From Gammaproteobacteria bacterium (GTDB lineage Bacteria > Pseudomonadota > Gammaproteobacteria > SZUA-229): a DNA stretch of 35,732 nucleotides. The position numbers and the translations under genes were made by a program. Under the pieces are notes generated by a model, which was not told the DNA's origin, did not search any database, and saw only the letters and a list, made by a program, of their open reading frames with translations. The stretch covers positions 1-35,732 of the forward strand of contig JAPHSS010000065.1 in assembly GCA_026195255.1 (NCBI GenBank). Reading direction: 5' to 3'. Numbering within the stretch: the first letter of the stretch is position 1; the number at the start of each line of letters is the position of its first letter. Positions 9,249-17,609 of this stretch are shown in pieces.

Positions 9249-9671
9249 AGATAAACCCATAGAATATTAGAATTTCTTAATTTCTTAATTAGTATTGTTA
9301 AATTACATCTCAGTTATAGAGATGTCTATGCTAATATGCGCTGGCATTTTTTGTGCAGAGTGCATTTGAAGGCATTTTGTATTTTCGTTGTGAGTGTATC
9401 GTAGTCATTACCTGCTTGTTTGGGTTATTTAATTACTAGTTTTGTAGCATAAATGAAGTATATGCAGACACTTAATAGTGTCTTTTATTGTTTATTCCGG
9501 ATATGCGTTGATATTCGCTAATAGTTCGGCGAAAAATGAGTTTTTTGTTGTTTTAATAGCCGAATAGCTGTTAAATTTTACCTGCAGTATGAATTTACTG
9601 GATTCAATTGGCGTTTTTTGGTAATTTCATCAGATATGTTAAAAATAAATTTATATTGGGGTCAATGACTT
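9249..9671. other. 423-bp intergenic region with two hairpins
   Basis: AT-rich and without a credible ORF. It holds a 7-bp dyad ACATCTC (9305-9311) / GAGATGT (9319-9325) and a terminator-like hairpin at 9466-9487. The rest, up to the SCP2-like gene, shows no clear structure. A small RNA between the two hairpins is possible but not demonstrated. Confidence 0.4.
9466..9487 (+). terminator. Terminator-like hairpin
   Basis: The stem AGACACT (9466-9472) / AGTGTCT (9477-9483) with loop TAAT runs into TTTTATTG. It lies 218 bp past the DUF4136 stop codon. That distance suggests either a long 3' UTR or the end of an unannotated small transcript. Confidence 0.5.
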
Positions 9672-10073
9672 ATGCCTGAATTATTTTCAGATGACTGGGC
9701 TACAAATTACAAAGATATATGGAATAGTAATGAAGGTATTGCCAGGGAATTAGGGCAATCTAACTTCAGCTCGGTTGTCGCATTTGGTGTAGATGGTGAA
9801 GATGATCCCCGTGTAGTATTAACCATATCTAATGGCCAGATTGTTTCAGCGGGCAGTCCCAGAGGAGAGTCACTCAACTGGGACCTAAGAGCGTCAATTG
9901 ATGAGTGGGGGGCTCTGGTTGCGAAACCACCGGGGCTAATGAAACTAGGTTTAGCGTATACGTCACGTAAGTTAAAGTTTAAGAAGGGTGACTACGCAGT
10001 GATGATTAAAGACCCACGTTTATCAACTGCATTTGTTAAGTGTTTTGCCCTGATGGCGAAAGCTATAAATTAA
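9672..10073 (+). CDS. SCP2 sterol-transfer-like domain protein
   Basis: A 133-residue protein that looks like a stand-alone SCP2-type domain, the fold that binds lipids or acyl chains in a hydrophobic tunnel. The pattern visible is an early strand SSVVAFGVDGEDDPRVVLTI, a central NWDLRASIDEWGALV segment, and KLKFKKGDYAVMI near the end, matching the low-level modification block of SCP2 proteins (a strand, a glycine-aspartate turn, then the C-terminal helix). There is no signal peptide or membrane segment, so it is probably cytoplasmic. The substrate cannot be told. The assignment rests on pattern only; a hypothetical protein remains possible. It converges with the tgpA operon. Confidence 0.55.
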   Translation: MPELFSDDWATNYKDIWNSNEGIARELGQSNFSSVVAFGVDGEDDPRVVLTISNGQIVSAGSPRGESLNWDLRASIDEWGALVAKPPGLMKLGLAYTSRKLKFKKGDYAVMIKDPRLSTAFVKCFALMAKAIN

Positions 10074-10080
10074 CTTCATT

Positions 10081-10117
10081 AAAAAATAAGCAGAATCTAA
10101 TGATATCGATTCTGCTT
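10081..10117 (-). terminator. Rho-independent terminator of the moxR-DUF58-tgpA operon
   Basis: A perfect 10-bp stem AAGCAGAATC (10088-10097) / GATTCTGCTT (10108-10117) with a 10-nt loop. Read on the minus strand it is followed by TATTTTTT, giving a classic terminator 18 bp after the tgpA stop. On the plus strand it may act weakly for the SCP2-like gene, but there the T tract is missing. Confidence 0.85.
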
Positions 10118-10134
10118 GGTTAACACATTCTGTT

Positions 10135-12120
10135 TCACCTTTTAGCAATCTTAAATCTTCTAACTTGATCCCTTAATTCGTTGTACTGCTGTTTATGATG
10201 TGATTTTTCAAAACGTAATGCGGTAAATAGCCGGGTTATCTGCTCAATAGTTTGTGCTTTTTCTGGTAATGCCATTTTTGCCCTGTTAGCAAAGTCCAGT
10301 GGGCCTTCATGAGGGGCGCGAATTAGACCTCTTGAGGCTAACTTATTACAAAAGTCATTATAGATTTTTACCTCGGGTTCTAATTTTTGTTTTTGCCAGG
10401 GTTTTAAAATAAACATAGCCAAAACCAGTAGCAATACAGCAAGACAACATATCATTATGATGATTATTTCAGATAGTTCGAATTTTTTATTAAATATATT
10501 TTCTAAAAGTTTCTGTTGAAACTTTTCATCATAACCAATTACCCATAAGTTCCACTGGTTGTCCATTGCGTCCCAGTAGAATAAAACGTCTTTAAGGAAA
10601 CTACTATTAATCTGCATATGCAAAGGTCTTGTTTCAGCCTGGTCTAATGCCGCATTAAGGTTTTGTTCAATTCTCTGAGGTGCAACTGCGGCTGTAGGGT
10701 CTATTCTTACCCAGCCCCTGTTTTTAAACCATACTTCTGACCAGGCGTGTGCATCGCTATTTGACACTGTCATTATATTATTTAAAGGGTTATTCGTGCC
10801 GCCTTGAAAACCGAGGACAATACGTGCAGGTATACCAGCTGCTCGCATTAATAAAGTAAAGCTGCTCGCATAGTGCTCACAAAATCCGCGTTTTGTTTCA
10901 AATAAAAATTGATCAACTGAATTAAAACCGGGGGTAAGCGGTGGACGTAATGTGTAATGGAAGTCTTCTTGATTAAAATATTGCAGTACATAGTTTACTA
11001 TGTCTTCTTTATTCTGAAATTGTAACGCCAGGTTCTTACCCATGCGTAATGTTTCAGGGTTAGAATTAAGAGGTATTTTAAGGCCGGCACTCTTTTCCCA
11101 TGGGCTAATCTCAGAGGTATTAAAATATTCAAGCACAGATGAAATTTTATACTGATAAAGGTTGTTGATAGTCTGCTGGGAACGTAAATTATAGTTACTG
11201 GTATAAATTATATCCGCTGGAACATTTGACGGTATATCTAGTGCATATAACCATTTTCTATGGTGAGCCTCTAATGTTACGGTGTAATGAATGTTCTCAT
11301 TTGTAGTTGTCTGTAATGTAGCCAGAGGTGTGGGGTTATGTTTACCTTGCTCCCATGTTCTACCATCAAAATACCAGAGCACCAGGGCTCGCCAGTACAA
11401 CTTGTTTTGCTGAGGAACCGTATCATCAAATTTAACTCTAAAAGCCACAGCATTAGACTGAATCAGGTTCGATATATTACCTGGTGACATTGTGTCACTT
11501 AAACCGGTAATGGCTGACTGACTGTCTTCTGGTAGCTGCCATAAAGGCCCGGAAATTCTTGGAAACAATATAAACATTACCAGCATTAACGGCAGTGCTT
11601 GAAATAATAATTTAAGAGAAAATTTAAATTTATAATTAAGACTCAGTTGTGCGTCACCCTGATTAATACTTAACATACTTATAACTAGAATTATTACAGC
11701 AAACAACATGAATAAAACGACTGGTATACTTTGTGAAAATAAAAAATTAGTTATAATAACGAAAAAACTCAGGGATATTATTAACATATAATCCCGTTTA
11801 GACTGACTTTCGTGTAACTTAACAGCAAGCAGTATGACTAGAAGAACTGATCCTGCTGTTTTTCCAATTAGAGTACCAAAAGAGATAAAAATTGCGGCAA
11901 ATGTTGATAAACTAATTACTACAAGAATCCAGCGAGGTGGTAGCCAGTTTTTATGTTTAATGCAAATAAGGCGCCATAAAAACAATATTATAATAAGCAC
12001 TACAGACCATGCAGGAAATCTACTAAGATGTGGCAAACTGACAATAAAAAGTGATAGAACCACCCAGAATACAGGTGAATTATTAAATACATTTAATATT
12101 TTAAAGCCTGCATAACTCAT
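10135..12120 (-). CDS. tgpA: TgpA-like membrane transglutaminase (DUF3488/DUF4129)
   Basis: A membrane protein of about 661 residues. Several hydrophobic helices fill the first 200 residues, a periplasmic transglutaminase-like domain follows, then one more helix (nt about 10400-10465) and a cytoplasmic DUF4129-like tail. The cysteine protease-type triad is visible: Cys in GFCEHYASSF, His in DAHAWSEVWF and Asp in RIDPTAAVAP (nt about 10680-10895). TgpA is essential in Pseudomonas aeruginosa, and its substrate is unsettled. I choose ATG 12118-12120, which overlaps the DUF58 stop as TAATG; the in-frame TTG at 12156 would overlap the upstream gene by 37 nt and has no better ribosome-binding site. 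It is the last gene of a three-gene operon. Confidence 0.93.
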   Translation of the reverse strand: MSYAGFKILNVFNNSPVFWVVLSLFIVSLPHLSRFPAWSVVLIIILFLWRLICIKHKNWLPPRWILVVISLSTFAAIFISFGTLIGKTAGSVLLVILLAVKLHESQSKRDYMLIISLSFFVIITNFLFSQSIPVVLFMLFAVIILVISMLSINQGDAQLSLNYKFKFSLKLLFQALPLMLVMFILFPRISGPLWQLPEDSQSAITGLSDTMSPGNISNLIQSNAVAFRVKFDDTVPQQNKLYWRALVLWYFDGRTWEQGKHNPTPLATLQTTTNENIHYTVTLEAHHRKWLYALDIPSNVPADIIYTSNYNLRSQQTINNLYQYKISSVLEYFNTSEISPWEKSAGLKIPLNSNPETLRMGKNLALQFQNKEDIVNYVLQYFNQEDFHYTLRPPLTPGFNSVDQFLFETKRGFCEHYASSFTLLMRAAGIPARIVLGFQGGTNNPLNNIMTVSNSDAHAWSEVWFKNRGWVRIDPTAAVAPQRIEQNLNAALDQAETRPLHMQINSSFLKDVLFYWDAMDNQWNLWVIGYDEKFQQKLLENIFNKKFELSEIIIIMICCLAVLLLVLAMFILKPWQKQKLEPEVKIYNDFCNKLASRGLIRAPHEGPLDFANRAKMALPEKAQTIEQITRLFTALRFEKSHHKQQYNELRDQVRRFKIAKR

Positions 12121-13100
12121 TAGATGTGACCAAATAATGCGAGTGCTTTTAAACAACGGTGTTTATGTTGTAAACCACTGGAAGGGGCTATTGAAACACC
12201 TGGGATTTCTAATCCATAGATAATGCTTTTTTCACTAGCATCTAATATCATTCGACATAAAATAGATAAGCGATGTTCTATATCGAGTGTTTCTCTGGTT
12301 TGATTCCAGTTTATGCTCACCTTCCTGGCTGTATCAGTATTGAATAACTTTGTTTGTAACTCGCCTGTTTTTGCTATGGCTTTCCAGGCCATATGGTTCG
12401 GCAAATCGCCCGAATGGTATTGACGAATGCCTAAAAAATCATCAACACCCTGTAATTCACTACTAGTCTGCCCGGTATTTTGCTCGTCTACAAACATGAG
12501 AGGCTGATGTTGCAGAGATGGCGCAGGATAAACAAGGCATTGAGTATCAAATTTTAACCAGCTCCAGGCATGAAATAACCCAAGCGGATATTCAGTATAA
12601 ATTTTAATACGTCCAGGAGAAATATAACCTCTATGAGTTGTTGTGACTGGAAGTTTACATTCAGTTGACGACTTATTAATAAGGTGCGCTGCAACAGTCT
12701 GTCCGGTTTCAGAAAGAAGTTCTATATTAGCGTGTGATGTAGCTGTGCACTGGGAGAGTTGTAATGGGAAAAGTATGTCCTGTTGAGCAAATACGGGTTC
12801 TGCGCGGCCAATTTTTATATTCAGCCGGTTCAAATTTTGATGTGCATAGATCATGCCTGGCAAACCTAGTGAGCCAAGTAAAAAAGTAAGCATGTAACCA
12901 AGGCTTATTTCATAATTTATTGAGCCGAATAAAATGAGCAGTAATACAAAAAAGTAGATGACACCATGGCGAGTAGGTAATATATATAATTGATGTCGAC
13001 TGAGCGTAATTTGATTATTGATATCCGGCTGACGTTTGTCAGACCAGTTCTGTATGAATTTTTCGAAAAACTGTGGTATCAGGGGGAGTGATGATGCCAT
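12120..13100 (-). CDS. DUF58 domain protein of the MoxR operon
   Basis: A 326-residue protein with two hydrophobic segments near residues 45-90 (VIYFFVLLLILFGSINYEIS and the following stretch), then a beta-rich region and the DUF58 core, GVDDFLGIRQYHSGDLPNHM, about residues 217-237. Family members have a von Willebrand A-like fold and sit between a MoxR ATPase and a transglutaminase in many proteobacteria. They are thought to be part of an envelope assembly or chaperone complex. The start overlaps the moxR stop by one base (TAATG), which implies translational coupling. Confidence 0.93.
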   Translation of the reverse strand: MASSLPLIPQFFEKFIQNWSDKRQPDINNQITLSRHQLYILPTRHGVIYFFVLLLILFGSINYEISLGYMLTFLLGSLGLPGMIYAHQNLNRLNIKIGRAEPVFAQQDILFPLQLSQCTATSHANIELLSETGQTVAAHLINKSSTECKLPVTTTHRGYISPGRIKIYTEYPLGLFHAWSWLKFDTQCLVYPAPSLQHQPLMFVDEQNTGQTSSELQGVDDFLGIRQYHSGDLPNHMAWKAIAKTGELQTKLFNTDTARKVSINWNQTRETLDIEHRLSILCRMILDASEKSIIYGLEIPGVSIAPSSGLQHKHRCLKALALFGHI

Positions 13101-14077
13101 TAAACAGGTACCTGTTGAATTAACAACATGATTAAATCATCAATATTTTTATCCTGATGCTCAGGGTGAATTTGTAATCTATGGGCAGCAACACCTGGTA
13201 ATACCTGTTGAACATCTTCAGGTAAAACATGGTCGCGCCCCTGTAAAAATGCCCATGACCGGGCGCAACGTTGTAAAGCCAGACCTGCACGCGGGGAAAG
13301 TCCACTAATAAACCAGGGCGATAAGCGACTGCTACGTACGAGAGATAATACATAATCGAGTATAGCCTGTGACATATGCGTGTTACTTGCGGTTAGCTGT
13401 AACTTGATGAGCTGTTCAGGTGTAATCGAGACATCTAGCTGTTGAATCATTTCATGTCTATTATTACCTTTTAATAACTCCATTTCAGCCTGCTGGTCAG
13501 GGTAACCAATGTTTATACGCATGAGGAATCGATCTAGTTGTGATTCTGGTAGTGGAAAAGTTCCAACCTGTTCCATCGGGTTCTGAGTAGCAATAACAAA
13601 AAAAGGTTTTGGTAGAGCACGTGTCGCCCCATCTTGTGTTACCTGTTTCTCCTCCATTGCTTCAAGTAGTGAGCTTTGAGTTTTAGGTGTTGAACGATTT
13701 ATTTCATCGGCAAGTAATACCTGGGTAAACACCGGCCCTTTATGGAATGTAAATAATTGTGTGCTGGTATCAAATATTGAAACCCCCAGCACATCTGAAG
13801 GTAACAGGTCACTGGTAAATTGAATGCGTTGAAAATCAAGTCCAAAAACTTTTGCCAGGGTAAGTGACAGAGTGGTTTTACCTACGCCGGGCAGGTCTTC
13901 AATCAAAAGGTGGCCGTCAGCTAATAAACAACTTAAGGCAAGTTGTATCTGTTTGTCTTTGCCTAGAATGATCGAAGAAATTGATTCTGATGTTTGTGCG
14001 AGCAAATGCTGTGACTGCTCTATCGTAAAAAGGGCTTGTGTTGACATATATTTCTCTGTTTGATTATTCTGAGACAT
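13100..14077 (-). CDS. MoxR-family AAA+ ATPase
   Basis: A 325-residue cytoplasmic AAA+ ATPase of the MoxR (AAA_3) class. Visible motifs are Walker A in GVGKTTLSLTLA (just after IEDLPG), Walker B in VLLADEINRS, the ATQNPMEQVGTFPLPESQLDRF sensor-1 region (quoted in part as ATQNPMEQ and LPESQLDRF), and the C-terminal lid with SGLSPRAGLALQRCARSWA. MoxR ATPases act as chaperones for partner proteins, here presumably the DUF58 and TgpA-like proteins in the same operon. Two starts are possible: ATG 14077, or ATG 14047 (MSTQALF), which has a GAGA stretch 7-8 nt upstream and fits family length better. The promoter region is shared with the divergent SpoIIE operon. Confidence 0.93.
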   Translation of the reverse strand: MSQNNQTEKYMSTQALFTIEQSQHLLAQTSESISSIILGKDKQIQLALSCLLADGHLLIEDLPGVGKTTLSLTLAKVFGLDFQRIQFTSDLLPSDVLGVSIFDTSTQLFTFHKGPVFTQVLLADEINRSTPKTQSSLLEAMEEKQVTQDGATRALPKPFFVIATQNPMEQVGTFPLPESQLDRFLMRINIGYPDQQAEMELLKGNNRHEMIQQLDVSITPEQLIKLQLTASNTHMSQAILDYVLSLVRSSRLSPWFISGLSPRAGLALQRCARSWAFLQGRDHVLPEDVQQVLPGVAAHRLQIHPEHQDKNIDDLIMLLIQQVPV

Positions 14078-14105
14078 TGCTTATAGAGCGTGGTTCAATG
14101 TTAAT

Positions 14106-14111
14106 AGTATA
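14106..14111 (-). promoter_or_regulatory. Candidate -10 box for moxR operon
   Basis: On the minus strand TATACT lies 17 bp downstream of CTGATT, a weak -35 match. It sits about 30 bp before the upstream moxR start. Moderate evidence only. Confidence 0.35.
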
Positions 14112-14268
14112 GAAGTACAGAAGAGTAAAATCAGTTGTTAGTCTGAATAGTAGCTGGCAGGTATTCACATTATTTAATCATCCTCTTCTGTTTTTTATTA
14201 GTGTTTACTAATATTTATAGTAACTGATTAAATCACTGTTTTTTATCACTTTAGTCAAAAACAACAGC

Positions 14269-14274
14269 TATACT
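14269..14274 (+). promoter_or_regulatory. Candidate -10 box for the SpoIIE-to-lipoprotein operon
   Basis: TATACT lies 40-45 bp upstream of the GTG at 14314, in the gap shared with moxR. The -35 region is poor (TCACTT at 17-bp spacing), so activation by a regulator or use of another sigma factor is possible. Confidence 0.35.
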
Positions 14275-14313
14275 CTAATGAATTTAATTATAAAAATAAT
14301 ATGCTAAAAACCA

Positions 14314-16026
14314 GTGCCTGCCCATAATACAGCTAAAATCAACGCCCCCGGTATGCCTGATGTACCTGTTATTGCTCTTGAGCTTCTTGATTTGACAAAT
14401 CATGAAGATGACTTGCAGCAAGCTGTTGATGATTTAATAGAAAAATACCCAAAATTTTTCAAAAGATTATTAAACATTATTAATTCTGATCATTTTAATT
14501 TAACAAGCAAAGTCAAAAATATCTATCAGGCAATCAGTATGTCGGGTATAGAGCGTTTTTCTCAACTGGCTATTACTCAGGTTATTTATCAAACATTAAA
14601 CCAGTATAAAATATTTGGTTTTGATATGCAGGTTTTCTGGCAAGATTCATTAAGACGCGCTGTAAGCGCAAGAATGACGGGTGAATTAATCGGTCTTGAC
14701 GCCAGTACATGTTTTACTGCCGGGTTTACTCAGGATATTGGGTTTCTGTTACTTTTTCTCGATCAACCTGATAAAGCTGCACTTTTTGGCGAGTTTCATA
14801 AGCGTGAACCTGAAGCCAGGTTAAGTATGGAGCAAAATGTATTTAAGCAACAACATAACACTCAGTTAGCAAAATTCATGGAATCCTGGAATATATTTCC
14901 TGAAATACGCTTACCGTTAAACTCACATCATGACACTAGCAAAACAGAACTTGATAAATCAGGCATGTCTGAGTTAGACAAACAGCTCTGTGAAGTTTTG
15001 TATTGTGCAGACTGGATGGCAGCTGTTTTTACCGCTGATGATAAAAGCCAGGTAATAAACAGATGTCGAAAAATTCTTTCAGAAAAATTTCATATGCAGC
15101 CTTATAGAGCGGAGGAATTACTTGAGGCTATACCTGATGAGGTTGACCTCACCGCTTTAGTTATGGGTATTCAAGTGAAAGAGCATGCTGCTTTTTCTCA
15201 AATATTATATAAAGCAAATATCAGACTTAATGAAGATAATGTAAATTTCCAGGAACTGACTTTACGTCTAGAGCAGGCATTAGATGAACGTGATCAATTA
15301 GCCAAAGAGATTAACAGGGAATTGAATTTAGCAAGAGAAATTCAACAAAGCTTGTTGCCTGAAAGTCAGGGTGATAATTATCCGGTAAATGGTATAAATC
15401 TATCAGCTAAAATTTTATCGGGTGATTTTTATGACTTTTTTGAATTAGACAATGGAAATATATATTTCAATTTGGGTGATGTGTCAGGTAAAGGCGTCAA
15501 TGCAGCGTTATTAATGGCTAAAACAAGTAGTTTATTTCGTTGCCTTGGTAAACGTATAGATGACCCCGGTGAGTTAATGCATGAAATTAACAATGAGTTA
15601 TGTGAAACATCAATACATGGCATGTTTGTGACTATGGTTGCAGGCTTATATTGCCCGCAAACGGGTGAAATTCAGTTAGTTAATGCCGGCAATCCACCCG
15701 CCTTATTGTTCCTGGAAAATGGACTCTGTCAGGAGTTTGAAGCTACGGCACCACCGTTAGGCGTAATGCCAGACACTATTTATTCAAAGTACACAATTAA
15801 TTTAAATAATGGAAGTTTATATATTTATTCTGATGGTGTGACAGAAGGTTATGTAAATGAAAAGTCGATGCTTGAGCTGGGTGGTTTGTTTAAACTAATA
15901 GCTAAAATGGATGATGACCTGACAGCCACTGAAAGGTTGAAGATAATAACTGATAAGTTTACACATACCGAGCTGCCTTTGAGAGATGATGTTACGATGT
16001 TGTTACTTGAAAAACCAGATAATTAA
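14314..16026 (+). CDS. HDOD-SpoIIE (PP2C) serine phosphatase
   Basis: A 570-residue two-domain regulator. Residues about 15-220 match the HDOD domain, a degenerate HD fold used for signalling; IEKYPKFFKRLLNIINS and GFTQDIGFLLLF are typical blocks. A helical linker (about 305-345) leads to a PP2C/SpoIIE phosphatase. Its metal-binding and core motifs are visible: SGDFYDFFEL near residue 370, GDVSGKGVNAALLM, NAGNPPALL, YSDGVTEG and RDDVTMLLL at the end. SpoIIE-type enzymes dephosphorylate STAS anti-anti-sigma proteins. The gene is followed after 4 nt by an RsbW-like kinase and then by a STAS protein, so the substrate is probably that STAS protein. The start is uncertain: GTG 14314 or ATG 14353, neither with a clear ribosome-binding site. 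An ATG at 14301 opens a different frame that stops after eight codons. Confidence 0.92.
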   Translation: MPAHNTAKINAPGMPDVPVIALELLDLTNHEDDLQQAVDDLIEKYPKFFKRLLNIINSDHFNLTSKVKNIYQAISMSGIERFSQLAITQVIYQTLNQYKIFGFDMQVFWQDSLRRAVSARMTGELIGLDASTCFTAGFTQDIGFLLLFLDQPDKAALFGEFHKREPEARLSMEQNVFKQQHNTQLAKFMESWNIFPEIRLPLNSHHDTSKTELDKSGMSELDKQLCEVLYCADWMAAVFTADDKSQVINRCRKILSEKFHMQPYRAEELLEAIPDEVDLTALVMGIQVKEHAAFSQILYKANIRLNEDNVNFQELTLRLEQALDERDQLAKEINRELNLAREIQQSLLPESQGDNYPVNGINLSAKILSGDFYDFFELDNGNIYFNLGDVSGKGVNAALLMAKTSSLFRCLGKRIDDPGELMHEINNELCETSIHGMFVTMVAGLYCPQTGEIQLVNAGNPPALLFLENGLCQEFEATAPPLGVMPDTIYSKYTINLNNGSLYIYSDGVTEGYVNEKSMLELGGLFKLIAKMDDDLTATERLKIITDKFTHTELPLRDDVTMLLLEKPDN

Positions 16027-16030
16027 AAAA

Positions 16031-16468
16031 ATGTTTAAACTAGAACGAATACATTTATTGTCTCGACCTGACATGCTGAAACCGCTGCGTAAATTCGTTC
16101 GTGAACTTGCTAAAAAGCTGAATTGCTGTGATGAAAGTTTAGAATGTCTGGTAATTGCAATTAATGAAGCTTGCATGAACGTAATGCAACATGCATATAA
16201 CAACAGGCAGGATGAGGAAATAATAATCGAGTTCTGGAAGGATAATGAAGATTTAGTGATAAAAATATTTGATTTTGCCGAAGAAGTTGAAATTGAAAAG
16301 ATTAAATCCAGAGACCTGGAAGATATAAGGCCAGGTGGATTAGGTGTACATTTTATTAATCAGTCTATGGATTGCGTAGAATATAAACATATTTCAAATG
16401 AAAAAGGCAATGTCCTGGAAATGCGGAAAAACTTGGGCGAGTCGATTGACTGTCCTACTAATAATTAA
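16031..16468 (+). CDS. RsbW-like anti-sigma serine kinase (HATPase)
   Basis: A 145-residue GHKL ATPase of the anti-sigma-factor/serine-kinase class. The N box is INEACMNVMQHAY, with the catalytic Glu and the Mg-binding Asn. The G2 box is GGLGVHFINQSMD, followed by a conserved late strand. The G1 box is odd: the family usually has D-x-G, while here it reads FDFAEEV, so the glycine is replaced by alanine. RsbW/SpoIIAB-type proteins bind a sigma factor or phosphorylate their STAS partner. I choose ATG 16031, 4 nt after the phosphatase stop; an upstream in-frame ATG at 15986 would overlap the phosphatase gene by 41 nt. It lies 8 nt before the STAS gene. Confidence 0.88.
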   Translation: MFKLERIHLLSRPDMLKPLRKFVRELAKKLNCCDESLECLVIAINEACMNVMQHAYNNRQDEEIIIEFWKDNEDLVIKIFDFAEEVEIEKIKSRDLEDIRPGGLGVHFINQSMDCVEYKHISNEKGNVLEMRKNLGESIDCPTNN

Positions 16469-16476
16469 GGTTATGT

Positions 16477-16803
16477 ATGAAATACCCGGTATCTAAACAT
16501 TTAAATTATTCTATAATTACTTTGTCAGGTGAAATAGATTTAAATGAATCACCTAATGTGAGAAAACAAATCCTGAATATTATAAATAATAATAACAGCT
16601 TATTAATTGATTTATCAAACGTTGAATATATAGATAGTTCAGGTGTTGCTAGTCTGGTTGAGGGTTTACAGACATCGCGTACAAAAAAGTTAAATTTTGC
16701 ACTGCTAGGTGTGAGTGAGTCGGCATTACAGGTTTTACAGTTAGCACGACTAGATACTGTTTTTACAATTTACAATTCTCTTGAAGAAGTAGAACAGGCT
16801 TAG
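16477..16803 (+). CDS. STAS protein: anti-anti-sigma / MlaB-like subunit
   Basis: A 108-residue stand-alone STAS domain. The signature LIDLSNVEYIDSSGVASL (about residues 43-60) contains D53-S54-S55-G56, the canonical phosphoserine site of SpoIIAA/RsbV proteins. A second block, KLNFALLGVSESALQVLQL, is the expected alpha/beta ending. It sits between a kinase gene and an MlaE-like permease gene. E. coli MlaB, the cytoplasmic subunit of the MlaFEDB lipid transporter, is also a stand-alone STAS protein, with a Thr at the comparable loop. So this protein could be the target of the switch, the fourth transporter subunit, or both. A ribosome-binding site AAGG precedes the ATG. The 12-nt gap to mlaE suggests co-translation. 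Confidence 0.88.
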   Translation: MKYPVSKHLNYSIITLSGEIDLNESPNVRKQILNIINNNNSLLIDLSNVEYIDSSGVASLVEGLQTSRTKKLNFALLGVSESALQVLQLARLDTVFTIYNSLEEVEQA

Positions 16804-16815
16804 TCAAAAAGTATA

Positions 16816-17607
16816 ATGAAACAACAAATTGAAAAAATAGGCAGAATTGCAACCGGAGCTGTTGAAGAGCTTGGTTACGGGATAATGCTTTTTGTTGAGT
16901 CAATATACTGGCTAATTTCAGGGCGCTTTAATAAACAACCGGTTTCATTAGCTTTGATTTTCACACAGGCAATGCAGATAGGTGTGCTCGCTACCCCGAT
17001 TGTCGTTATCTTATGTTTTTCAGTCGGTATGATGCTGGCTATACAGGGGCTGGAAACTCTCAAACCGTATGGGGCGCAGGCACAAGTTGTTAGCGGTATT
17101 GCGGTTTCGGTTACTCGAGAATTTTCTGCATTAATAACAGGCATTATTGTTGCGGGCCGATCAGGCTCAGCAATTACCGCGCGTATCGGTACGATGAAAG
17201 AATCGCAGGAAGTAGATGCATTGCAGGTGATTGGTATTAACCCCGTGCGTTATCTTGCGGCACCTGCGTTACTGGCAATGATTATTGTAATGCCAGTGCT
17301 CACTATATTTGGTGACCTAATGGGTATGTTAGGTGGCGGTGTATATACGTTATATGAATTAGGAATGCCGCTTGAAATATACATGGGGCGTAGTTTTGAA
17401 GCCATAAATGTCTTCGATATAATGCAGGGTGTATATAAAAGTATTATTTTCGCCGTATTAATAGTTATTGTAAGTGTATTAAATGGCTTTCAGGTGAAGG
17501 GAGGAGCTGAAGGTGTTGGTCTCGCAACAACACGTTCAGTTGTTATGTCTATAAGCGCCATTGTTATAGCCGATATGATATTCACTTTCTTTCTAACAAG
17601 AGTTTAA
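16816..17607 (+). CDS. mlaE: MlaE-like ABC transporter permease
   Basis: A 263-residue inner-membrane permease of the MlaE/YrbE family. The family blocks are clear: an interfacial N-terminal helix, GMMLAIQGLETLKPYG, REFSALITGIIVAGRSGSA, IGTMKESQEVDALQVIGINP (the ATPase-coupling loop), and a hydrophobic C-terminus. In the Mla system MlaE dimerises with MlaF ATPases and an MlaD hexamer to move phospholipids between the inner and outer membranes. It is the first of four transporter genes and is separated from mlaF-like by 2 nt. Confidence 0.93.
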   Translation: MKQQIEKIGRIATGAVEELGYGIMLFVESIYWLISGRFNKQPVSLALIFTQAMQIGVLATPIVVILCFSVGMMLAIQGLETLKPYGAQAQVVSGIAVSVTREFSALITGIIVAGRSGSAITARIGTMKESQEVDALQVIGINPVRYLAAPALLAMIIVMPVLTIFGDLMGMLGGGVYTLYELGMPLEIYMGRSFEAINVFDIMQGVYKSIIFAVLIVIVSVLNGFQVKGGAEGVGLATTRSVVMSISAIVIADMIFTFFLTRV

Positions 17608-17609
17608 TC

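Noticed and set aside
12120-12156. Upstream TTG start for the TgpA-like gene
   Set aside because: It would overlap the DUF58 gene by 37 nt; ATG 12120 overlaps its stop in a TAATG junction, which fits translational coupling.
14301-14327. ATG at 14301 as the start of the phosphatase gene
   Set aside because: It reads in a different frame and stops after eight codons.
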